Translations under genes and position numbers: made by a program
Shown: in pieces, positions 1-7,802 of the stretch
How the letters are laid out: each line of letters starts with the position of its first letter
Numbering within the stretch: position 1 is the stretch's first letter
The notes under the pieces: generated by a model
The model's database searches: none
What the model was told of the DNA's origin: nothing
The model's input: the letters and a program-made list of their open reading frames with translations, nothing else
Source of the DNA: Nitrospira sp. UBA2083
Lineage (GTDB): Bacteria > Nitrospirota > Nitrospiria > Nitrospirales > Nitrospiraceae
Direction: 5' to 3'
DNA length: 21,456 nt
NCBI GenBank assembly: GCA_002331625.1
Contig: DCZN01000066.1
Location: forward strand, 1 to 21,456

Positions 1-1194
1 CACCCCTCACCCCTCACCATTCTTGAACTGGGGCCTGGCAATGGCAATCTAGCAGCCTGTTTTCTCAGTCATCTCAAGACGCTCGATAAACAGGGCACGG
101 TCTATTCGCGCGTGCGGTATGTCATGGTCGATTGGCAGCAGCCAGTCCTGGATGGAGCGCTTGCACATCCGGATCTGGCTGCGCATCGGGATCACGTGGA
201 CACCCAGTGCGGCTCGATTGAGCATGTAAGCGGAATGGCCGATGGCACGGTCGACCGCATCATCTGTAATGAGTTGTGGAACGACCTCGCGACGAAGCTC
301 TTGGCGAAACATGGCGGTGAGATTGAAGAGGAGTACATCCGTCCCAATCTCAGCGAGGCTCTGCACGCCAAGATTCAGGACTGGTCGGCGTTTGTCCGGG
401 CCTTTGAAGCACGGGATCTAGAGGCGCTGAAGGCCGGTCCGCCCTTCCTAGATGAACTCATTTGGGAAAAGGAGTATCGAAAGGTCGAATGGAAGGACGT
501 ACCCTATCGCAAAACGATCGCTGACTTTCTGCAGTCGATCGATCAAGACGTGCTTGTTCCTGTGAATCTCGGGGCATTCGCGACGTTGAAGGAAGTCAAG
601 CGATTGCTGACTCAGGAATCGATCGGGTTCAGTGCTTTCGATGCCGGCACTCAGGACATGAAAGTGCTGAACGATCCGGAGAAGCCGTGCTACGGTCAGT
701 TCGGCGGACAATACAGCTTCATGATCAACTTCGCCTTAGTCGACTCTGTCGCCAAGCATCTTGGGCTGAAACAGACGACATTCGAGTTCCAGCGGGAATT
801 CGTCGGACGGTCGTTGAATACCAACGTCATCACGCTGATGGATCTGCTGGCGACTCACCCGTCAGCGGGGCCAAAGCTCCAACCATGGGAGCAAGATCGG
901 CTGGTGTTGAAGACCATCAGGGCGCTGAACGAAACGTTCGAGAGCCCCTATCGCCGTCGGCTCGAATTTCCCTTAGCCACCACGATCCGACCGGAAGAAC
1001 GGGACACGTTGGGTGCAATCCTGCGCTCGTTGAAAGACAACGGGATCCCTGACACGGTGGCATACCTGACCGAAGAGGAACTCACCCTGGCTCTCAAAGA
1101 TCTAGAAGAGGTCGGGTATGATCACGATTCCATTGCGATGGCTCTGAGCGCTCCACCGAGTCCAATCGAATACTGTCACTTTTCCTGCCGGTAA
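1..1194 (+). CDS. SAM-dependent methyltransferase, MidA/COG1565-like (5' end outside window)
   Basis: The reading frame is open from the first base, so the start lies upstream; 397 residues are visible. Visible residues 7-16 read ILELGPGNGN, which is motif I of class I SAM-dependent methyltransferases, and VDW near residue 41-43 sits where the acidic end of strand beta-2 is expected. Further on, the segment DRIICNELWNDL resembles the SNE(L/F)xDALP region of MidA-like (COG1565) proteins, which methylate a partner protein. The remaining ~300 residues are mostly helical and I recognise no second domain. The methyltransferase call is firm; the MidA-like assignment is from memory of that family, and the substrate is unknown. 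The next gene starts 287 bases downstream on the same strand. Confidence 0.7.
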   Translation, partial: HPSPLTILELGPGNGNLAACFLSHLKTLDKQGTVYSRVRYVMVDWQQPVLDGALAHPDLAAHRDHVDTQCGSIEHVSGMADGTVDRIICNELWNDLATKLLAKHGGEIEEEYIRPNLSEALHAKIQDWSAFVRAFEARDLEALKAGPPFLDELIWEKEYRKVEWKDVPYRKTIADFLQSIDQDVLVPVNLGAFATLKEVKRLLTQESIGFSAFDAGTQDMKVLNDPEKPCYGQFGGQYSFMINFALVDSVAKHLGLKQTTFEFQREFVGRSLNTNVITLMDLLATHPSAGPKLQPWEQDRLVLKTIRALNETFESPYRRRLEFPLATTIRPEERDTLGAILRSLKDNGIPDTVAYLTEEELTLALKDLEEVGYDHDSIAMALSAPPSPIEYCHFSCR

Positions 1195-1481
1195 CCTGCT
1201 TGGATTGATGCACTGATTTGCCTGCCCCACGTAAAGTGGTGATGCACCTGTACCGGTAGATCGTTGCCGAGCGGTGTATCTGTTTCAATTCGTTCAGCGT
1301 ATCCATTTCGATTCTTCTGCTCTTGCTCAAGGGAATCCCTCAGAGAAAACCCTTTCATATCCAGCCTTTCATGTTGCCAATGAGCGGCACACTGTTTGCT
1401 GCGTCACCTCATCAGAGCGCCTGTCGCAATCAAGCCGCAGGCTGGTCTATCCAAGAGAGCCTCACATGAGGAGTGCAAGAC

Positions 1482-2294
1482 ATGACCACCACACTTTCAA
1501 ATGTCCTGTTTGAAGCGCATGCCACAGCCTATAGTCTCAACAACGCCTACTGGTTGGCACAGGCCGCACAGATCGCCTATCAGGATAAGTCCACCATTCA
1601 ACCGGCAGTGGCTAAGCTGGGCTTGAACAAGTTCGAGTTTCTGAGCCGACGAGATACGGAGGGCTATGTCGCGGCGAATGAGGACGTGATTATGGTGGCA
1701 TTTCGAGGGACGGAACCCACGCATCTCCGAGACCTCTTATCGGATGCGAAATTCCATAAAGTGCAAGGCCCGTTCGGGCAGGTGCATCGAGGGTTCCTGC
1801 ACGCGTATGAATTGGTGAAGGACGACCTGGTTAATACCATCGGGCGATTCCGCGACGTCAGTCGCCCGCAGTCGCTCTGGTGTACCGGCCATAGTCTGGG
1901 GGGAGCGTTAGCTGTTGTGGCGGCGGCGCATCTGCTGATGCAGGGGCATACCGTCAACGGGCTCTATACGTTTGGTCAGCCTCGTGTGGGTGATGAGGCG
2001 TTTATGACCGAATGTGCTCGCCGTTTGGCGGGACAGTATTTTCGTTTCGTGAACAATAACGACACCGTCACTCGTGTGGCGCCGCGCGCGCTAGGTTATG
2101 CCCACAGTGGAGAAGTTCGATACATCGATGTCGACGGCCAGATCCAGACGGACATCAGTTTCTGGGAGCGCTTTCTCGACCGCGTCAAGGGACGCATGGA
2201 AGATTTCCTCAGCCCGGGCAGTGACGGGCTCAAAGATCATGGGATGCAACACTACGTGGAGCATATCGCCCAGGCGGTCAAGTCGAGAGAGTAA
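1482..2294 (+). CDS. Class 3 lipase (alpha/beta hydrolase)
   Basis: 270 residues from the chosen ATG. The lipase class 3 family (PF01764) is shown by GHSLGGALA with the nucleophile Ser138, by TFGQPRVGD shortly after, by NNNDTVTRVAP with the likely acid Asp194, and by DHGMQHYVEHI with the likely catalytic His253. The oxyanion region VAFRGTEP lies at about residues 72-79. No signal peptide is seen, so the protein probably acts in the cytoplasm; it would hydrolyse acyl esters, substrate unknown. A GTG nine bases upstream is in frame, but GAGGAG at 1468-1473 is eight bases from the ATG at 1482 and overlaps that GTG, so the ATG is preferred. It appears to be a single-gene unit. Confidence 0.88.
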   Translation: MTTTLSNVLFEAHATAYSLNNAYWLAQAAQIAYQDKSTIQPAVAKLGLNKFEFLSRRDTEGYVAANEDVIMVAFRGTEPTHLRDLLSDAKFHKVQGPFGQVHRGFLHAYELVKDDLVNTIGRFRDVSRPQSLWCTGHSLGGALAVVAAAHLLMQGHTVNGLYTFGQPRVGDEAFMTECARRLAGQYFRFVNNNDTVTRVAPRALGYAHSGEVRYIDVDGQIQTDISFWERFLDRVKGRMEDFLSPGSDGLKDHGMQHYVEHIAQAVKSRE

Positions 2295-2741
2295 GTCTGG
2301 TTTGCCTATACAACAGGCTTGAGAAGACTAGGTCGTCGCTAGCGTGGTGAAGAGAGCGGGGCTAGTAGCAAGGAACTCAACGGACTGCCGAGTAAAGGAG
2401 CGAGCACGCGCTCGAGTGGGGAAAATGATTGTGAAGTGAAAGGAACAGACCATGGTCCTTTAGGCCTTTTTCTGGCGCAGGCACGGATTGTTGAAAGAGA
2501 CTCCTTTCTTGCAAGAGAGCCCGAGCGCTTTTTAACACGAGGAGGGCGGTGGGAATATATAGGTGGATATCTACATCAAGTTAAAGGTGATACCCCAAAA
2601 CAGCGAAATGACCAAAGCCTTACCCAGCATGGCCTTTTGCGACTCTTTGTCAGGCACTAGGGCTGCCGACCATCGTAAACAGACTCCACATCTGCAGGAT
2701 TTCAGTGACCACAATCGCTGAGGCTGCGGTCAGCACTTTCT
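2295..2741. other. Intergenic stretch without a convincing gene
   Basis: The 447 bases between the lipase stop and the minus-strand DUF2310 stop hold no gene I can support. A 74-codon plus-strand frame (2436-2660, GTG start) has no ribosome site and no recognisable motif. A small hairpin (CGAGC at 2401-2405, GCTCG at 2410-2414) is visible but has no T-run after it. The stretch separates two genes that converge. Confidence 0.5.
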
Positions 2742-3608
2742 TCAACCTCTTTGCTTTCGACGCATAGATGGGCGGGGTTCTCCGATAGCGGCTAGGCGTT
2801 CATCTTCTTCGTCTCCGAGCGAGCTCGCCATATTTGAAACGAGCCGACAAGGTTTACATCGAAAGGCGAACTGAGAAAATTTGGTTACTCCCTTCGGGGA
2901 AGGTACCCGCCAAGCACCACCGCACAATGGGCACCGACGCAGCTTTTCTTTCAACCGCCCATGGTATCGAAAGAGATAGTAATAGGTGGGAATTCCTGTA
3001 GTCTTCTCAATGATTCGACAATGCTCACGTCCTTCACGTGATAGTTTACTCCTTGGGTCTGCCATTTCCCGATAGGCGGGAACTTCAAGTCTGCCGCAAC
3101 CGAGCCAGATACTGTCATGATCACGATACTCTCTGGCCCATCGAACCAGATAATCACGATCTTGATGCGAAAGGGGCAAGTGATAGACTGGCACTGCACC
3201 CTGAAGTTCTGGAGAACCGACAGGGGATCCTGACTTGAATATGTGTGTATGCAAAAAGAGAGTCTTTGCAGACCGCCAGCTCAAGCCTCTGCTATTCAAA
3301 GGAGGCTCTAGTAGGACAAATTTAGGCCTATGTCCAAAGGCTGATAAGCTCATTTCGCTACCTTTTTGCCCCCATGGGCTTAGGTGGGTCGGCTCAAGGG
3401 CTTTATCATCAGCAGCCTGAACATAGGCGACGTATCTCGGTCGTTCCTGAATTAAATAGTCTGCTGAGATTTGACCGTTATACATCAGCGCCGCTAGATA
3501 CTCTTCTACTGCTCCATAGGCAGCCTTGGCGCATCTACGCTTTGGAATGCCGAAATCGATCTTGGCCAATATCAACCGCTCGTCTGGGCCGAAATCATAG
3601 TTACTCAT
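2742..3608 (-). CDS. DUF2310-family zinc-ribbon protein
   Basis: 288 residues from the ATG at 3608. The C-terminal part carries a zinc ribbon: CPLC at 226-229 and CKPC at 251-254, followed by RLVSN. Before it come the blocks DPRSKLSREGREHCR and EKTTGIPTYYYLFRYHGR. From memory these blocks are typical of the DUF2310 family (COG4332), described as zinc-ribbon proteins that may bind nucleic acid; no function is established. An in-frame GTG at 3677 would add 23 residues. The ATG is chosen because it overlaps the stop of a short upstream frame (ATGAGTAA), although its own ribosome site is weak. The gene faces away from the toxin-antitoxin pair and may belong to the same acquired patch. Confidence 0.72.
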   Translation of the reverse strand: MSNYDFGPDERLILAKIDFGIPKRRCAKAAYGAVEEYLAALMYNGQISADYLIQERPRYVAYVQAADDKALEPTHLSPWGQKGSEMSLSAFGHRPKFVLLEPPLNSRGLSWRSAKTLFLHTHIFKSGSPVGSPELQGAVPVYHLPLSHQDRDYLVRWAREYRDHDSIWLGCGRLEVPAYREMADPRSKLSREGREHCRIIEKTTGIPTYYYLFRYHGRLKEKLRRCPLCGGAWRVPSPKGVTKFSQFAFRCKPCRLVSNMASSLGDEEDERLAAIGEPRPSMRRKQRG

Positions 3609-3687
3609 GCAGCCATAACCCAGTTGTTTTGGACTTGCGGATGACTGATTCCAGCATAGCACCGAATAACGGTTCACGCACGCGCAT
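3601..3687 (-). CDS. Possible 28-residue upstream peptide overlapping the DUF2310 gene
   Basis: An ATG at 3687 follows GGAAAG by five bases and opens a 28-codon frame that ends in TAA at 3603-3601. Its end overlaps the ATG of the DUF2310 gene by eight bases (ATGAGTAA). This could be a leader peptide that couples translation, or the last piece of a decayed gene, since the frame opens ~13 codons further upstream after a stop. The peptide is basic and has no recognised motif. It conflicts with the alternative GTG start of the DUF2310 gene at 3677, so only one of the two arrangements is likely used. Confidence 0.22.
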   Translation of the reverse strand: MRVREPLFGAMLESVIRKSKTTGLWLHE

Positions 3688-3770
3688 CAGTTCTTTCCAT
3701 CTCGCACTTCCGCAGCTCACCCGCTATCGTCAACATAACAACTTCACGCCGCAGCCGAAGACCTATTCAC

Positions 3771-3858
3771 ACCACTGCTCGTTTGACTCACACCCAATCA
3801 GTTTCTATACGTACTTCTTCACCCGGAGGCGATTGCGATGAAAATAGCCATCGGCCTG
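3771..3858 (+). repeat. Direct repeat, copy A (duplicated asmA-like promoter and start)
   Basis: This 88-base stretch matches 5051-5135 apart from a 3-base insertion (GCT after ACCACT) and two substitutions. It covers a -35 box TTGACT (3783-3788), a 17-base spacer, a -10 box TATACG (3806-3811), CGGAGG, and ATG plus seven codons (MKIAIGL). After base 3858 the two copies diverge at once. The -10 box here is one base worse than TATACT in copy B. Confidence 0.93.
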
Positions 3859-3909
3859 CTCGGATTGGCCGGTCTTGGCATTCATCGACGGCAGCGAAAG
3901 CCAGTGTAG
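3838..3909 (+). pseudogene. Remnant start of an AsmA-like gene
   Basis: The ATG at 3838 follows GGAGG by eight bases and begins with the same seven residues (MKIAIGL) as the intact AsmA-like gene at 5115. It then reads LGLAGLGIHRRQRKPV and stops after 23 residues. The hydrophobic start looks like a cut-off membrane anchor; none of the AsmA domain follows in any frame. It is best read as the stub left after a duplication or insertion, not as a working small protein, though a 23-residue membrane peptide cannot be excluded. Confidence 0.65.
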
Positions 3910-4315
3910 AGTGGGATCACGAAGCACTGGAGGGTGAGCAAGCGCCGGCAATAGGGGGCCTACCCTGTAGCGGATTTTCCACCAATAGGACCATGTGCGG
4001 TCTGGTTGTGCTTCTCGCCTGCGATGTGATGCCCGGTTATCCGTGTCGATTTCGTACCGATGGCGAAGTAATACGATCGTCACGCGAAGCCAAATCGCTA
4101 CGATTGACATCTCTCCCAACACATTCTTACGGAGCGCGTTTGCGCACGTAAAACAATTCCCTCCGACAGTCTTTCCACCATTCACGGGTGATCCAACCCT
4201 TCCACGGGATGGTAGCAAGGTGATGACTCTGGCGAGACCTGTCTGCAAGCCGTGATCTCCTTCTACTTCAGGATAATAACGTGAAGGCTTCGGTGCCTAC
4301 TCATTTCATTCACGC
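3910..4315. other. Stretch between the asmA stub and the toxin-antitoxin pair, no convincing gene
   Basis: About 400 bases without a recognisable product. The longest open frame runs on the minus strand (4248-3805, 147 codons). It begins with TTG eight bases after GGAG, but its translation is rich in Arg and Trp, matches nothing I know, and runs through the promoter copy of the repeat. No terminal inverted repeats were noticed. It may be debris of a mobile element. Confidence 0.45.
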
Positions 4316-4344
4316 TTTACCCCGATGGAACATGGTGATACGAT
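4316..4344 (+). promoter_or_regulatory. Candidate promoter of the antitoxin-toxin pair
   Basis: TTTACC (4316-4321) and TACGAT (4339-4344) are separated by 17 bases, each matching four of six positions of the sigma-70 consensus. The -10 box lies inside the inverted repeat at 4333-4364, as expected for an autoregulated toxin-antitoxin promoter. Assignment is by pattern only. Confidence 0.4.
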
Positions 4345-4364
4345 GGACCATCATTGTATTACCA
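4333..4364 (+). promoter_or_regulatory. Nested inverted repeat, candidate antitoxin operator
   Basis: An outer pair TGGTGATAC (4333-4341) and GTATTACCA (4356-4364) matches at eight of nine positions. It encloses a perfect dyad, GATGG-A-CCATC (4342-4352). The element ends 13 bases before the antitoxin ATG and overlaps the candidate -10 box. AbrB/MazE-type antitoxins bind such dyads at their own promoter, so autorepression is a reasonable inference. Confidence 0.5.
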
Positions 4365-4377
4365 AGTGGAGGCGGAG

Positions 4378-4602
4378 ATGATCAAGAAATTGACCAAGCA
4401 CGGCAACAGTTTGGCCCTTGTAATTGATCGAGGCGTGCTCGATCTGTTGGACATTGACGCGGAGACGCCACTCAACATCAAAACAGATGGGAAGTGTCTG
4501 ATCGTAACGCCTGCCCAGGACGCCGTTCGTCAAAGGAAGTTCCGTGCGGCGCTGGGCGAAGGTAATCGACGGTATGGAAAGATGTTGAAAAGACTGGCGT
4601 AG
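4378..4602 (+). CDS. AbrB/MazE/SpoVT-type antitoxin
   Basis: 74 residues. The N-terminal MIKKLTKHGNSLALVIDRGVL is the swapped-hairpin AbrB/MazE DNA-binding fold (PF04014): a basic start, xKxGNSLAxxI, then an acidic block. The C-terminal tail (about residues 50-74, rich in Arg and Lys) would wrap the toxin. The ATG is preceded by GGAGGCGGAG; a TTG further upstream is in frame but cuts into the operator. The toxin gene follows after three bases. Expected role: repress the promoter and neutralise Doc. Antitoxins of this fold paired with Doc toxins, instead of Phd, are known. Confidence 0.85.
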   Translation: MIKKLTKHGNSLALVIDRGVLDLLDIDAETPLNIKTDGKCLIVTPAQDAVRQRKFRAALGEGNRRYGKMLKRLA

Positions 4603-4605
4603 CTC

Positions 4606-4995
4606 ATGGTTGAGCCACAATTTCTTTCAGTGGAGGATGTCATTGATATCCATGCCGACCAGATTGAACGGTATGGAGGAAGTCTCGGCGTTCGTGATGT
4701 TGACCTGCTGCGATCTGCGCTCGGAATGCCTGAAGCGGGGTTCGGGGATCAGTATCTTCATGACGACCTCTTTGAAATGGCCGCAGCCTATCTGTACCAC
4801 ATCGTTCAAAATCATCCATTCATCGATGGTAACAAGCGAACGGGAGCAATGGCCGCGTTCGTGTTTTTAAAGCTCAACGGGTATACGTTAGAGGCAGATG
4901 AATCTGGCTTTGAATTGCTCGTTTTGAAGGTGTCCCAAGGACAAGCCCACAAGTCAGCCATCGCGGAGTTCTTCCGCACACATTCCCATCAGTAA
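4606..4995 (+). CDS. doc: Doc toxin (death-on-curing, Fic fold)
   Basis: 129 residues, a normal length for Doc. Residues 70-78 read HPFIDGNKR, the Fic-fold active loop. Lys replaces the second Gly of classical Fic enzymes (HPFxxGNGR), as in Doc, whose phage P1 member is a kinase that phosphorylates and inactivates elongation factor Tu. His70 and Arg78 are present, so the toxin looks intact. Segment FLSVEDVIDIHADQIERYGG at the N terminus is also typical. The ATG lies three bases after the antitoxin stop and has only a weak ribosome site, which suggests coupled translation and toxin made in smaller amounts than antitoxin. Confidence 0.9.
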   Translation: MVEPQFLSVEDVIDIHADQIERYGGSLGVRDVDLLRSALGMPEAGFGDQYLHDDLFEMAAAYLYHIVQNHPFIDGNKRTGAMAAFVFLKLNGYTLEADESGFELLVLKVSQGQAHKSAIAEFFRTHSHQ

Positions 4996-5022
4996 TTTCA
5001 GCGTTTAGAGATTTGCTAACAT

Positions 5023-5038
5023 AGCCGTGCTCACGGCT
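5023..5038 (+). terminator. Small hairpin after the toxin gene
   Basis: AGCCGT (5023-5028), a four-base loop and ACGGCT (5033-5038) form a six-pair stem 28 bases after the toxin stop and just before the asmA-like promoter. There is no T-run, so termination is only a possibility. Confidence 0.3.
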
Positions 5039-5050
5039 GCAATTGCCTGT

Positions 5051-5135
5051 ACCACTCGTTTGACTCACACCCAATCAGTTTCTATACTTACCTCTTCACC
5101 CGGAGGCGATTGCGATGAAAATAGCCATCGGCCTG
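5051..5135 (+). repeat. Direct repeat, copy B (functional asmA-like promoter and start)
   Basis: This 85-base copy matches 3771-3858 and contains the intact promoter, ribosome site and first seven codons of the AsmA-like gene. The copies start 1280 bases apart and bracket the toxin-antitoxin pair. Confidence 0.93.
5060..5088 (+). promoter_or_regulatory. Sigma-70-type promoter of the asmA-like/mscS genes
   Basis: TTGACT (5060-5065), a 17-base spacer and TATACT (5083-5088) match the housekeeping consensus at five of six positions in each box. The start codon at 5115 follows GGAGG (5102-5106) by eight bases. The leader is therefore only about 20 bases long. Confidence 0.75.
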
Positions 5136-6764
5136 GTCGTGCTCGTGGTTCTACTGGTTGGCGGAGTGCTGGCGCTCCCATTCCTGATCGATCTCGGCAA
5201 GCACCAAGACCAGTACAAACCGATCATTGAAGAAGCCCTCAACCGCAAGGTCCAGCTGCAAGAGATCCGCTTAACGGTCTGGCCACGGATCGGTGCCCGC
5301 GTAGCGGGATTTTCTGTGTTGGATGATCCGGCCTTTAGCTCAAGTTCTTTTGCCTCGCTGTCCTCGTTGGACGTGGGCGTGAAGCTCATGCCCCTGATGA
5401 CTGGCAAGGTTGAAGTCGAAGAGATCACGCTTCACAACCCGGTCATTACGGTCATTAAAAATAGAAATGGAGTCCTTAACGCGTCGACAATCGGTCGAAA
5501 AGGTGTACCGGTCCCGGAGAAGCCGTCTCGCGCCCCGATTCCCTCGACGGAAGGTCCGCTTAAGCTTCTGGCGCTGTTAGCCGTGGACCGAGTGTCGATC
5601 GACGGGGGAAAGTTGACCTACCGTGATCTGTCCGCCGCCACTCCCACTGAATACGTGCTGCAAGATCTGGAGGTGCTCCTGCGTGAGGTTCGACTTGGTC
5701 AAACACCGAAGCTTCATGTGGCCACATTGGTGCAACCCTTCAATCTGCCGGTGAAACTCGATGGTTCGTTTGGTCCGCTGAAAGAGGCGATCGATATTGA
5801 TGCGATCAATTTCCAACTCGGTGTGGGCAAAACAGATTTTACCATCACCGGAAATGCGGCCGGGAATGATGCCATGGTCAACATTAGCTCGCCCGTCGTC
5901 AGTACGGCCAATCTCCCGGTGACCTTGCCGCTAAAGAAGCCAGTCGAGATCAAGAATCTTCAGATTGCCGCGGATATAAAGGGGCAAGAGGCCAAGCTCA
6001 GTTCCTTGTCGTTTCAGCTGTTTGAGGGGCAGGTGAAGGGGCAGGGGAAAATGATCGCCGGGACGGAGCTGCCTCCCTTTAAGGGAGCCGTCACGATTCA
6101 AGGGTTGCAACTTGGCCCCGCACTCAATGCCGTCGCAGAGACGCCCATCTCATTCACCGGCACGGCTGGGGCCGATCTGTCGCTCCAAGGGCGAGGGTTC
6201 GCTATGCCGGATTTGACCAAAGCCTTGGAAGGGACCGGTCATCTGGCGGTGAAGGATGGAAAGATCGAAGGGGTGAATATTCTTCAGGAAGTGGTTTCGG
6301 CTCTCAAAGTGGCCGGCATCTCGCTCGGTGAGGCGAAGGCCACGGCCTTTTCCACGATTGAGACGGATCTCCTCATCAAGCAAGGGGTGCTCAACGTACA
6401 ACGGCTCTTGATGGATAGCCATGATTTTCAGGCGACCGGCGGCGGCACTATCGGGTTTGATCAGAAACTGAACTTGATCGTGAACCTCAATCTGTCGCAG
6501 GATGTGAGTCAGAAACTCGCTGCTGCATCGCCCATCGTGAAGGTAGCCTTAAAAGATGGTCGATTGAGTCTCCCTCTCGCGATTACCGGAACCGCTCAAG
6601 CGCCATCGTATGGAGTCGATATGAAGGGCCTTACCGGGAAGGTGCAGGAACAGGTGAAGAAGAAGGTGGAAGAAACGGTCGGGGGATTGCTCAAAGGCAC
6701 GACGAAACCAGAAGACTTAAAGAAAGAAGGGGAACAGCTTCTAAAGGGTCTTTTCGGGAGATAA
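5115..6764 (+). CDS. AsmA-family envelope protein
   Basis: 549 residues. Residues 1-22 form a single hydrophobic anchor with a short cytoplasmic start, followed by LIDLGKHQDQYKPIIEEALNRKVQL, the typical AsmA N-terminal pattern (PF05170). The rest is repetitive beta-structure with the C-terminal AsmA-like part at about 330-500 (KALEGTGHLAVKDGKIEGVN and the block ending in GGGTIGF). The last ~50 residues are Lys/Glu-rich and amphipathic. AsmA relatives are inner-membrane anchored and extend through the periplasm; large members are linked to lipid transfer between membranes and to outer-membrane assembly. The exact role here is unknown. mscS follows after four bases, so the two are probably co-transcribed from the promoter at 5060. 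Confidence 0.85.
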   Translation: MKIAIGLVVLVVLLVGGVLALPFLIDLGKHQDQYKPIIEEALNRKVQLQEIRLTVWPRIGARVAGFSVLDDPAFSSSSFASLSSLDVGVKLMPLMTGKVEVEEITLHNPVITVIKNRNGVLNASTIGRKGVPVPEKPSRAPIPSTEGPLKLLALLAVDRVSIDGGKLTYRDLSAATPTEYVLQDLEVLLREVRLGQTPKLHVATLVQPFNLPVKLDGSFGPLKEAIDIDAINFQLGVGKTDFTITGNAAGNDAMVNISSPVVSTANLPVTLPLKKPVEIKNLQIAADIKGQEAKLSSLSFQLFEGQVKGQGKMIAGTELPPFKGAVTIQGLQLGPALNAVAETPISFTGTAGADLSLQGRGFAMPDLTKALEGTGHLAVKDGKIEGVNILQEVVSALKVAGISLGEAKATAFSTIETDLLIKQGVLNVQRLLMDSHDFQATGGGTIGFDQKLNLIVNLNLSQDVSQKLAAASPIVKVALKDGRLSLPLAITGTAQAPSYGVDMKGLTGKVQEQVKKKVEETVGGLLKGTTKPEDLKKEGEQLLKGLFGR

Positions 6765-6768
6765 CGTG

Positions 6769-7575
6769 ATGCCTTCCATGAACGTCGTCGATACGCTCAC
6801 TCAATATGCCGTGCAGTATGGCCTGCAAGCGGCGGTTGCCCTGGGCATCTTGGTCGCCGGGATGATGGCCTCCCGTGGGGCCGGGAATTTTGCCCAGCAG
6901 GCGCTCGAAAAGCAGACGCTTGAACCGCCGGTCCGTCTGCTCCTGGTGCGCATCGTCAAAATCGTGGTGATGCTCTTTACGGCGATGATTGCCCTTCAGA
7001 CCCTCGGTGTTCCGATTGCGCCGCTCATTGCCGGCGTTGGCGTCGCGGGCGTGGGGATTGGATTGGCATTACAAGGCGTCTTGAGCAATGTGATGGCTGG
7101 GCTGTCGATCATCTTCAGCAAACCGTACAAGGTGGGCGAACATATCTCGCTGCTCGGTGTCCATGGGGATGTCGTCGTCATCGATATCTTTACCACGACG
7201 CTGATGCATGCCGATCATTCACGGGTCATCATTCCAAACCGGAAAATTGTCGGGGAGATTCTGCATAATTTCGGCACGATCCGTCAGGTAAATTTAACCA
7301 TCCCGGTGTCCCACCGGACGAATATTGATGAAGCACTGACCCACGTGCGGAATATTTTGCAACAACATCCTAAAGTCTTGAAGGAACCGGTTCCTGGCGC
7401 AGGCGTTGCGTCGCTAGGGGAATCGTCGATCGCCATTTCCGTGGCCCCATGGACGTCGGTGGCGGATTATGGATCCGTTCAGGGAGAATTGAATACGTTG
7501 ATCCTTGAACGATTTCGGGCACATGGCATCGAGCTACCCTCATCCCATCATCATGTTCACTTGGTGAAGGACTAG
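6769..7575 (+). CDS. mscS: Small-conductance mechanosensitive channel MscS
   Basis: 268 residues, close to E. coli MscS (286). Three membrane helices are visible at about 18-34, 58-79 and 84-112. The third is the Gly/Ala-rich pore helix (LIAGVGVAGVGIGLALQGVL), followed by the conserved FSKPYKVGEHI. The beta domain then runs through VIIPNRKIV and the protein ends in GIELP...HHVHL. It would open under membrane tension to release solutes during osmotic downshock. A GTG at 6766 is in frame, but GGGAG at 6756-6760, inside the end of the asmA-like gene, is eight bases from the ATG at 6769. Confidence 0.9.
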   Translation: MPSMNVVDTLTQYAVQYGLQAAVALGILVAGMMASRGAGNFAQQALEKQTLEPPVRLLLVRIVKIVVMLFTAMIALQTLGVPIAPLIAGVGVAGVGIGLALQGVLSNVMAGLSIIFSKPYKVGEHISLLGVHGDVVVIDIFTTTLMHADHSRVIIPNRKIVGEILHNFGTIRQVNLTIPVSHRTNIDEALTHVRNILQQHPKVLKEPVPGAGVASLGESSIAISVAPWTSVADYGSVQGELNTLILERFRAHGIELPSSHHHVHLVKD

Positions 7576-7612
7576 CGACCCAGGCCACGTACGTCTCTGC
7601 TTCTTCCCATTA

Positions 7613-7632
7613 AGGAGTCAACGCGGACTCCT
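7613..7632 (+). terminator. Hairpin after mscS
   Basis: AGGAGTC (7613-7619), a six-base loop and GACTCCT (7626-7632) form a seven-pair stem 37 bases after the mscS stop. No T-run follows. A second stem, CCACCC (7744-7749) with GGGTGG (7759-7764), lies closer to the next gene. Confidence 0.35.
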
Positions 7633-7802
7633 CGATCCAGTCTTGTTGATGCCAGCCTGCCGGTGCTAGGATACCAGCCTCGTACAGGATAAACGGAAAG
7701 GAAGGCGAACCACTTGCATGCTCATGGGAGAGAGACTGTTCGTCCACCCAGCCCTGCAGGGTGGTCGTCTGTGATCTATTGCGATCTGCATGAGGTGAGG
7801 CT

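Noticed and set aside
1..18. Short tandem repeat of CACCCCT at the window edge
   Set aside because: Coding sequence of the methyltransferase (HPSPLT) and only two and a half units; not meaningful as a repeat.
1195..1481. Possible promoter and small stems before the lipase gene
   Set aside because: Only short stems (such as CCAC-GTAAA-GTGG) and no -35/-10 pair with good spacing could be found.
2436..2660. 74-codon plus-strand frame after the lipase
   Set aside because: GTG start without a ribosome site, no motif, no supporting context.
3805..4248. 147-codon minus-strand frame with TTG start and nearby GGAG
   Set aside because: Arg/Trp-rich translation, no known motif, overlaps the repeat copy and the asmA stub; more likely chance or debris than a gene.
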